Assembly (NCBI GenBank): GCA_028281075.1
Contig: JANQKO010000427.1
Span: 1 to 22,238 of the forward strand
Direction of reading: 5' to 3'
Source of the DNA: Alphaproteobacteria bacterium
GTDB lineage: Bacteria > Pseudomonadota > Alphaproteobacteria > GCA-2731375
Length of the DNA stretch: 22,238 bases
Below, piece after piece: positions 15,682 through 22,238 of the stretch; position 1 is the first letter of the stretch, and every line of letters starts with the position of its first letter. The notes under the pieces are model-generated. The model made no database searches. It had not been told where the DNA came from and worked only from the letters and a program-made list of their open reading frames with translations. The position numbers and the translations under genes are program-made.

Positions 15682-16655
15682 TGGGCGAGCGCGACGGGGC
15701 GGTTCGACAGGTGCCGTGACAGCAGGTCCAGGACCGCCATGCGCACCGCCACGCCCATTTCGACCTGTTCGCGGATGACGCTGCGGTGGATGTCATCGGC
15801 AACGTCGGGATCGATCTCGATGCCGCGGTTCATCGGCCCGGGATGCATGACCAGCGCGTCGGGCCTGGCGCAGGCCAGCTTGTCGCGGTCGAGGCCATAG
15901 AAGTGGAAATACTCGCGGATCGACGGCACGAACGCGCCCTTCATGCGCTCGGTCTGCAGCCGCAGCATCATGACGATATCGCAGTCCGCCAGGCCGGACC
16001 GCATGTCGTGATGCACCTCGACGCCCAGCCGTTCCACCTCGACCGGCAGCAGGGTCGGCGGGGCGATGACCCGCACCCGGGCGCCCATGGTGTTCAGCAG
16101 GAGGATGTTCGAGCGCGCCACCCGGCTGTGCATGATGTCGCCGCAGATCGCCACGGTCAGCCCGTTCAGGCGGCCGAGCCGGCGGCGGATCGTCAGCGCG
16201 TCGAGCAGCGCCTGGGTCGGGTGCTCGTGGCTGCCGTCGCCGGCATTGATGACCGAGCCGTCGACCTTCCGGCTCAACAGGTTGACGGCGCCGGAATCGG
16301 GATGCCGGACCACCAGCACGTCGGGGTGCATGGCGTTCAGCGTCATCGCCGTGTCGATCAGGGTTTCACCCTTCTTGATCGCCGATGTGGCGACCGACAT
16401 GTTGATGACATCGGCGCCCAGCCGCTTGCCGGCCAGCTCGAACGAGGTCCGGGTCCGGGTCGAGCTCTCGAAGAACAGGTTGATCTGGGTCCGGCCGCGC
16501 AGCAGCGACTGCTTCTTGTCGATCTGCCGGTTCTGGGCGACATAATCTTCCGCCAGATCGAGAATGGCGATGATCTCCGCCGGCGACAGACCTTCCATTC
16601 CCAGTAGATGCCGGTGCGGAAAATAGGGAATGTCGGGAGAAGGGGCGTCGCTCAT
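15678..16655 (-). CDS. pyrB: Aspartate carbamoyltransferase catalytic chain
   Basis: PyrB joins carbamoyl phosphate and aspartate, the committed step of pyrimidine synthesis. The 325-residue protein has the carbamoyl-phosphate motif SSTRTRTS (64-71), KKGE (94-97), HPTQALLD (145-152) and the C-terminal HPGPMNRGIEI, all intact. No pyrI regulatory gene is nearby. Instead the 3' end overlaps the pseudo-dihydroorotase gene by 4 bases, suggesting a PyrB-PyrC' complex. The ATG at 16655 has no Shine-Dalgarno site and sits very close to a good promoter (16668-16696), so the mRNA may be nearly leaderless. Confidence 0.97.
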   Translation of the reverse strand: MSDAPSPDIPYFPHRHLLGMEGLSPAEIIAILDLAEDYVAQNRQIDKKQSLLRGRTQINLFFESSTRTRTSFELAGKRLGADVINMSVATSAIKKGETLIDTAMTLNAMHPDVLVVRHPDSGAVNLLSRKVDGSVINAGDGSHEHPTQALLDALTIRRRLGRLNGLTVAICGDIMHSRVARSNILLLNTMGARVRVIAPPTLLPVEVERLGVEVHHDMRSGLADCDIVMMLRLQTERMKGAFVPSIREYFHFYGLDRDKLACARPDALVMHPGPMNRGIEIDPDVADDIHRSVIREQVEMGVAVRMAVLDLLSRHLSNRPVALAQ

Positions 16656-16667
16656 TTAAAGGCGCAT

Positions 16668-16696
16668 TGTATAAGCTCGCGTCGGACTGGACGCAA
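16668..16696 (-). promoter_or_regulatory. Sigma-70-type promoter of pyrB
   Basis: On the minus strand TTGCGT (16696-16691) and TATACA (16673-16668) are separated by exactly 17 bases. The -10 ends 12 bases before the pyrB ATG, so transcription would start about 5 bases upstream of it. The divergent SDR gene begins at 16720. Confidence 0.6.
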
Positions 16697-16719
16697 GCGG
16701 ACGAAACGAGGGGATCGGC

Positions 16720-17442
16720 ATGGACGCAGCAACACGGGCGGTGATGCCGCCGGACGGCCGGGTGGTCATGGTTTCCGGCGCCAACCGGGGCATCGGGCTG
16801 GCCGTTGCCGGGCATCTGAACGACCTCGGATATCGGTTGAGCCTGGGCGCCCGGCGGCCCGAATCGCTTGCCGACCTCGCCGGCGAGACCGTCCTGACCC
16901 ATGGCTTCGACGCCACCCGGCCGGCCGATGCCGGGGACTGGGTCCGGGCCACCGCCGAGCGGTTCGGCCGCATCGACGCGCTGATCAACTGCGCCGGCAT
17001 CCTGCACGATGTCGGCCTGGACGCGGGCGACGAGGCGCTGCTGGACGAGATGTGGGAGGTCAACGTCAAGGCGCCGTTCCGGCTCAGCCGGCTCTGCCTG
17101 CCCTATCTTCGCCAGGCCGGCAGCGGGCGCATCGTCAACGTGGTGTCGACGGCCGGCTTGCGGTTTCGCGGCGGCTCGGCCGGCTATGCCATCACCAAGT
17201 TCGCGACCACGGGGTTGAGCCACGCGACCCGGTTCGCCGGCTGGGAGGACGGCGTCCGGGTCACCGCGCTCTGTCCGGGGCCGGTCGCGACCGACATGGG
17301 CATCGCCAACGTCCAGATGCCGGCGGACGAGATGACCCAGCCCGAAACCATCGCCGCCATGGTGGCGACGCTGCTGTCGCTGCCGAACACGGCATCGGTT
17401 GCACAATTGCCGGTGCACAGCATATTAGAACCAACGGTTTAG
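16720..17442 (+). CDS. Short-chain dehydrogenase/reductase (SDR)
   Basis: This 240-residue protein is a classical SDR NAD(P)-dependent oxidoreductase. It has the cofactor-binding GANRGIG (20-26), NCAG (90-93), N115, and the catalytic S143, Y156 and K160 (YAITK). The PGPVATDM segment follows. ARRPE after the second strand suggests possible NADPH preference, but this is weak evidence. The substrate is unknown. The ATG at 16720 has GAGGGG about 6 bases before it. The gene is divergent from pyrB, and a membrane-bound cyclase starts about 60 bases after it on the same strand. The two may share a transcript without any evident functional link. Confidence 0.92.
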   Translation: MDAATRAVMPPDGRVVMVSGANRGIGLAVAGHLNDLGYRLSLGARRPESLADLAGETVLTHGFDATRPADAGDWVRATAERFGRIDALINCAGILHDVGLDAGDEALLDEMWEVNVKAPFRLSRLCLPYLRQAGSGRIVNVVSTAGLRFRGGSAGYAITKFATTGLSHATRFAGWEDGVRVTALCPGPVATDMGIANVQMPADEMTQPETIAAMVATLLSLPNTASVAQLPVHSILEPTV

Positions 17443-17503
17443 GGTCGGTTTGCGAATGGCCTTGCCGGCCCGCTTCCGCGGCCGGACGGCAGGGAGCCGG
17501 CGG

Positions 17504-19438
17504 ATGACGCAGAGCGATACGGCTGACGGATCGGCCGACGGGCCGGCCATGACGGAATCGGGTTCCACGACGCCACGGTCGTTCGGGGATCTGCCGAAGC
17601 GGTTCCGCCTGCCGATCTCGACGGTGCTGCTGGTCGGGTTCGGCGGCCTGGTGCTGATCGCGGTCGCCAGCGTGCTGGTCCTGGGCTTCGGCAGCGCCAC
17701 CAGGAACACGGTCGACCTGCTGCGCCTGTCGACCGATCAGCGGCTCGACGTCATCGAAGGGCATATCCGCGGCCAGCTTGATCCGGTCCGCCGCTTCGGC
17801 CTGGCGCTGGCGGGCGAGATCGCCGGCGGCGGCATCGATCCGGACGATACCGACCAGCTCGAGGATTTCATGCGGGGTGGCCTGAACGCCATGCCGCAGG
17901 TCTTCGGGGTGCAGTATCTGCAAGCCGATCTCGACGCCTTCGCCGTCGGACGCTGGTTCGGACCGGATGAGATCATCGCCGTCGACCGCACGGGCAAGCA
18001 GGCGAATGACGACCAGCGCGAACACTTCGATTACATCGCGGGTATCGATGGCGACTACCGCTACTACATGATCTGGATTGCGGAACTGGGCCAGACGCTG
18101 CTGAACGTCGACGTGCCGGTCCGCCGCGACGGCACGCTGCTGGGCGGCGTCAGCGTCATCGTCAGCCTGGGCAGCCTGGGCGACCTCGTCGCGCAGCTCC
18201 GCGTTCCCGGCATCCAGGACGCGCACGCCTATATCCTCTATGGCCGGGATCACGTCCTGGCGCATCGGGCGATGCGGCATAACCCCTGGCGCCCGACCGA
18301 TCCGGACCGGGATACCGACCCGTTCGATATCCCGCTGCCGACACGGGCCGAGCTGAACGACCGGGCATTGTCCCTGATCCAGGCGCGCGACATCGACGAG
18401 GTTCTGAACGACGACAGCGGCCACGCGCAGTTCGGCGCCCTGCCCGAAGGCGACCCGGAATTCGTCCTTCTCGGGCGCAAGCTGACGGGCTACGGCGCCG
18501 AGCCCTGGGTCATCGTCCAGCAATACCGGATCGAGGATGTCGGCACGCCGATCGCCCGGCTGTTCCGCACCGGCACGGCGGGCCTGGTGATCCTGCTGGT
18601 CTCGGTGCTCGTGGCCCTGCTGATCGGCCGGCGGATCACGCGTCAGGTGCGGACGCTGGCGGATGCCGCCAACAGCCTGCGGTCGCTGGAATTCGCGTCG
18701 GCGCCGCGGATTCCGGATTCCCGGCTGCGCGAGCTGGCGAACGCCGGCCAGGCCTTCAACGCCATGGTCTCGGCCCTGCGCTGGTTCGAGATGTATGTGC
18801 CGAAGTCGCTGGTGCTGCGGCTGATGGGCGAGGGCGACGGCGCCATCGTCAATTCGGCCGAGCGCGAGGTCACGGTGATGTTCACCGATATCCGCGGCTT
18901 CACGCCGCTGTCGCAGAGCATGTCGGCGAACCAGGTGGCGGCGCTGCTGAACGCGCATTTCACGCTGCTGGCGCGCTGCATCGAGGCCGAGGGCGGCACC
19001 GTCGACAAGTATATCGGCGACAGCATCATGGCGTTCTGGGGCGCGCCCGAGGACCAGGCCGACCACGCGGCCCGCGCCATGCGCGCGGCGGCCGCGATCG
19101 CGCGCGAGATGGCCACCGACAACGCGCGGCGCCGTGCCGCGGGCGACGACGAGATCAGGATGCGGATCGGCATCAATTCCGGGCCGGCCGTGGTCGGCAA
19201 TATCGGCTCCAGCAGCCGCATCAACTACACGCTGGTCGGCGAGACCGTGAACGTCGCTGAGCGCCTGGAAGGCCTCGGCAAGACCGTGCACGGGGACGAG
19301 GACGTGGTGGTCCTGCTCAGCACGGCGACGGCCGAGGCCGCCGGGCTGACCGGCGACCTGGTCTCTCTCGGCCGTCACGAGCTGCGCGGCCATGCCGGCG
19401 AGGTGACGGTCTATCGTATGCCGACGCCGGACATGTGA
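17504..19438 (+). CDS. Membrane-bound class III adenylate/guanylate cyclase
   Basis: Numbered from the ATG at 17504 (644 residues), TM1 lies at about 38-62. A large periplasmic sensor region (about 63-358, Cache-like) comes next, then TM2 (about 359-375), a HAMP linker (about 376-428) and the catalytic domain (about 453-635). Metal ligands are D462 (FTDIRGF) and D506 (YIGDSIMAFWG). The purine-site Lys is K502, and the ribose and transition-state residues are N583 and R587 (VNVAERLE). The position that usually holds Asp in class IIIa is T576 (NYTLVGE), typical of class IIIb enzymes that respond to bicarbonate. cAMP is the probable product. The start at 17504 has AGGGAG 7 bases before it; ATG 17456 and TTG 17450 are weaker alternatives. 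Confidence 0.9.
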   Translation: MTQSDTADGSADGPAMTESGSTTPRSFGDLPKRFRLPISTVLLVGFGGLVLIAVASVLVLGFGSATRNTVDLLRLSTDQRLDVIEGHIRGQLDPVRRFGLALAGEIAGGGIDPDDTDQLEDFMRGGLNAMPQVFGVQYLQADLDAFAVGRWFGPDEIIAVDRTGKQANDDQREHFDYIAGIDGDYRYYMIWIAELGQTLLNVDVPVRRDGTLLGGVSVIVSLGSLGDLVAQLRVPGIQDAHAYILYGRDHVLAHRAMRHNPWRPTDPDRDTDPFDIPLPTRAELNDRALSLIQARDIDEVLNDDSGHAQFGALPEGDPEFVLLGRKLTGYGAEPWVIVQQYRIEDVGTPIARLFRTGTAGLVILLVSVLVALLIGRRITRQVRTLADAANSLRSLEFASAPRIPDSRLRELANAGQAFNAMVSALRWFEMYVPKSLVLRLMGEGDGAIVNSAEREVTVMFTDIRGFTPLSQSMSANQVAALLNAHFTLLARCIEAEGGTVDKYIGDSIMAFWGAPEDQADHAARAMRAAAAIAREMATDNARRRAAGDDEIRMRIGINSGPAVVGNIGSSSRINYTLVGETVNVAERLEGLGKTVHGDEDVVVLLSTATAEAAGLTGDLVSLGRHELRGHAGEVTVYRMPTPDM

Positions 19439-19444
19439 GCCCGG

Positions 19445-20359
19445 TCAACCGGCGACGGCCAGCCAGAACGGAATGGTGACGAAGGCGCCGAGCAGGGTGC
19501 CGGTGACGATGCTTGCCATCAGCACGGCATCGCCGCCATGCTGCCGGGCCTGGATATAGGTTACGGGCGAGACCGGCAGCGTCGCGTAGATCAGCATGGC
19601 GACGGCGGCCAGGCCGTCGATGCCGAACAGGCGGCTGACGCCGATGACGATCAGCGGCATGCCCATCAGGCGGATCAGGCAGGCCAGCGCCACCTTGCCG
19701 CCGGCCGCGCGCACGGCCGCGAAATCGAGCCCGACGCCGACCGACAGCAGGCCCAGTGGCAGCGCCGCGCTGGCCAGGATCTTCAGGAACGGCGCCAGCG
19801 CCCAGGGCAGGCCGATGCCGGAACCGTTGAGCGCAAGGCCGACGACGATGGCGACGATGATCGGGTTGCGGGCGACGCCGATCAGCACGTCGCGCCAGCG
19901 CATGCGGCCGCCGCCGCCGTACCTGACCAGCGCGATGACCGAGACCGTGTTGGCGGTCGGCGTGACGAAGGCGATGACCAGGCTGAACAGCGCCAGCGCC
20001 TCGACGCCGTAGAGCGTTTGCGCGATGGCGAAGCCGGAATAGGCGTTGAAGCGGATGCCGCCCTGCACGAAGGACGAGAAGCCCGGGCCGTCCACCGGCA
20101 GCCAGCGGCGGACCAGCAGCAGCACGGCCGTCATCGCCAGCACGGCGGTGATGGCGACGCCGCCGAAGCGCAGCACCGGGACGTCGCCGACCTCGCTGGT
20201 GGCCAGCGTGTGGACGATCAGCGCCGGGAACATCAGGTAGTAGACGACCCGGTCCAGCGACGGCCAGAAGGCGTCGCCCGGAAAGCCGAGCCGCCTCATG
20301 CCCCAGCCGAACACGATCAGGCCGAAGATCGGCGCCAGGGCGTAGAGGGTCGCCGCCAC
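19445..20359 (-). CDS. AEC-family membrane transporter
   Basis: This 304-residue protein is almost entirely hydrophobic with about ten predicted transmembrane segments, as expected for auxin efflux carrier (AEC) permeases. Family features include LAPIFGLIVFGWGMRRLG at the N-terminus, the MFPALI segment in TM2, FRFNAYSGFAIAQ-type helices and a second half beginning NPIIVAIVVGLALN, then ALPLGLLSVGVGLD. Bacterial members move organic acids or related anions. The substrate is unknown. The stop lies 6 bases from the convergent cyclase stop. The start is 15 bases past the ruvX stop on the same strand, so it is likely co-transcribed with ruvX. Confidence 0.9.
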   Translation of the reverse strand: MAATLYALAPIFGLIVFGWGMRRLGFPGDAFWPSLDRVVYYLMFPALIVHTLATSEVGDVPVLRFGGVAITAVLAMTAVLLLVRRWLPVDGPGFSSFVQGGIRFNAYSGFAIAQTLYGVEALALFSLVIAFVTPTANTVSVIALVRYGGGGRMRWRDVLIGVARNPIIVAIVVGLALNGSGIGLPWALAPFLKILASAALPLGLLSVGVGLDFAAVRAAGGKVALACLIRLMGMPLIVIGVSRLFGIDGLAAVAMLIYATLPVSPVTYIQARQHGGDAVLMASIVTGTLLGAFVTIPFWLAVAG

Positions 20360-20374
20360 GGCGGATCGTGGCGG

Positions 20375-20842
20375 CTAGGTCCGCGCCAGGGCGTCGAGGG
20401 CGCCCTGGAGGATGTAGCCGGCGGCGAGCTTGTCGACGACCCGGGCACGCTGCTTGCGGCTGACGTCCATTTCCCGGACCAGCATGCGCTCGACGGCCGC
20501 CGTGGACAGCCGCTCGTCCCAGAACAGGATCGGGATTTCCCGCTTTTTCAACAGGTTGTCGGCGAAGGCTCGGGTCGCCTGGCAACGCGGACCCTCGCTG
20601 CCGTCCATGTTGACCGGCAGGCCGATGACGAGCGCGCCGGCATTCTCGGCGTTGACGACACCAAGAAGCTTCTCGGCGTCCGGCGTGAACCTGGTGCGGC
20701 GGATGGTGTCGAAGGGGCTGGCGATGGTCCAGGTCGTGTCCGAGAGCGCGAGGCCGATGGTCTTCGTGCCGAGGTCGAGGCCCAGCAGCCGGCTGCCGGC
20801 GGGCGCGGCGGCGCGGAGGTCCTCGGGCTTGCCTAGCAACAT
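20375..20842 (-). CDS. ruvX: RuvX/YqgF, RNase H-fold Holliday junction resolvase-like, rRNA-processing nuclease
   Basis: This 155-residue protein has the YqgF RNase H fold: LGLDLGTKTIG (D23 as the first catalytic Asp), GLPVNMDGSEG with its Glu, and FWDERLSTAAVERML, followed by a last Asp near VVDKLAAGYIL. YqgF is linked to 16S rRNA 5'-end maturation and a possible resolvase activity. The frame stays open to 21154. The ATG at 20842 gives the normal family length, and the upstream part overlaps gatC antisense and is Ser/Arg-rich. Divergence from gatC across a 76-base gap is a known alphaproteobacterial arrangement. Confidence 0.93.
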   Translation of the reverse strand: MLLGKPEDLRAAAPAGSRLLGLDLGTKTIGLALSDTTWTIASPFDTIRRTRFTPDAEKLLGVVNAENAGALVIGLPVNMDGSEGPRCQATRAFADNLLKKREIPILFWDERLSTAAVERMLVREMDVSRKQRARVVDKLAAGYILQGALDALART

Positions 20843-20918
20843 GGCCGGTGATAGGTCTCGGAAAACGGCGGGCGGCGAGGGACTGCGCGGCCCGGATTGC
20901 TTCCGCGAAAGGTCGCAT

Positions 20919-21205
20919 ATGTCCGTGGACAAAGCCACAGTGGCGCGCATCGCGCACCTCGCGCGCATCGGCGTGCCGGAAGACCAGCTCGAGCCCCTGG
21001 CGGGCGAGCTGAACAACATCCTGACCTGGGTCGAGCAGCTCGACGAGCTGGACACGTCGGACGTGCCGCCGATGGCGAGCGTGCACGACGAAGAGCTGCG
21101 CCGGCGCGCGGACGCGGTCGATGACGGCGATATCCAGGCGGATGTCACGGCCAACGCGCCCGACGGCCAGGGCGGATTCTTCGCCGTGCCGAAGGTGGTC
21201 GAGTA

Positions 21206-21206
<1 letters not shown>
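20919..21206 (+). CDS. gatC: Asp-tRNA(Asn)/Glu-tRNA(Gln) amidotransferase subunit C
   Basis: GatC is the small subunit that stabilises GatA in GatCAB, which converts misacylated Glu-tRNA(Gln) and Asp-tRNA(Asn) to the correct amides. The 95-residue protein has the family pattern KATVARIAHLARIGV, LAGELNNILTWVEQLDELDT and PP(M)ASVHDEELRRRADAV, with an ending in FFAVPKVVE. The frame is open far upstream, but the ATG at 20919 matches the family start, and AAAGG lies 6 bases before it. The stop overlaps the gatA start by one base. Confidence 0.96.

Positions 21207-22238
<1,032 letters not shown>

Noticed and set aside
17465..17485. CCGGCC/GGCCGG hairpin between the SDR and cyclase genes
   Set aside because: It is a 6-bp GC stem with a 9-base loop and no T-run, common by chance at this GC content.
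17261..19393. A 710-codon open frame on the minus strand, antisense to the cyclase
   Set aside because: Its composition is of the same shadow type (His/Gln/Arg/Asp-rich), and the cyclase frame carries clear catalytic motifs.
19317..21086. A 589-codon minus-strand frame across the AEC transporter and ruvX
   Set aside because: It is out of frame with both recognised proteins, is Arg-rich and has no motif.

Overview
The window is a GC-rich stretch of a bacterial chromosome with almost no non-coding space. Gene content and order point to an alphaproteobacterium, most likely Rhodospirillales-like. DivK and PleD sit side by side behind a perfect CtrA-type box. There is a cysteine-free L33, a dprA-topA-rnr block, a pyrB-pyrC-plsY block, and ruvX next to gatC-gatA. 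I know these neighbourhoods from alphaproteobacterial genomes in general. The exact genus is not readable from the sequence. No rRNA, tRNA, CRISPR array, insertion sequence, phage gene or integrase was seen. The longest stretch without a gene is about 214 bases (12037-12250).

Left part (1-3308). A DUF3572-family gene and a HAD-like hydrolase run leftward. Divergent from them, divK and pleD encode the cell-cycle response regulator and a diguanylate cyclase. The short rpmG gene (L33) runs leftward and has a recognisable promoter and its own intrinsic terminator.

Middle-left part (3309-8201). Two tandem, overlapping Nudix hydrolase paralogues and a DUF983 zinc-ribbon membrane protein run leftward. 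A phosphoglycolate-phosphatase-like HAD enzyme runs rightward and meets rnr tail to tail, with overlapping stop codons.

Central part (5967-16655, nearly all on the minus strand). dprA-topA-rnr is one tight transcription unit covering DNA uptake and recombination, DNA topology and RNA decay. Upstream of it, pyrB-pyrC-plsY plus an OmpA-like lipoprotein gene form a second unit. The pyrC product has lost nearly all dihydroorotase metal ligands, so it is read as the structural PyrC' partner of aspartate transcarbamoylase rather than an enzyme. A small secreted four-cysteine protein gene lies on the opposite strand between the two units, with a terminator-like hairpin in its leader.

Right part (16720-22238). 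A short-chain dehydrogenase and a membrane-bound class III nucleotide cyclase run rightward. An AEC-family permease and ruvX run leftward. gatC and the first two thirds of gatA run rightward off the window edge.

Most of the window is housekeeping. I found no clear previously undescribed system. The points most worth a second look are the pseudo-dihydroorotase, the secreted four-cysteine protein with its leader hairpin, the CtrA box before divK, the tandem Nudix pair and the nearly leaderless pyrB promoter.
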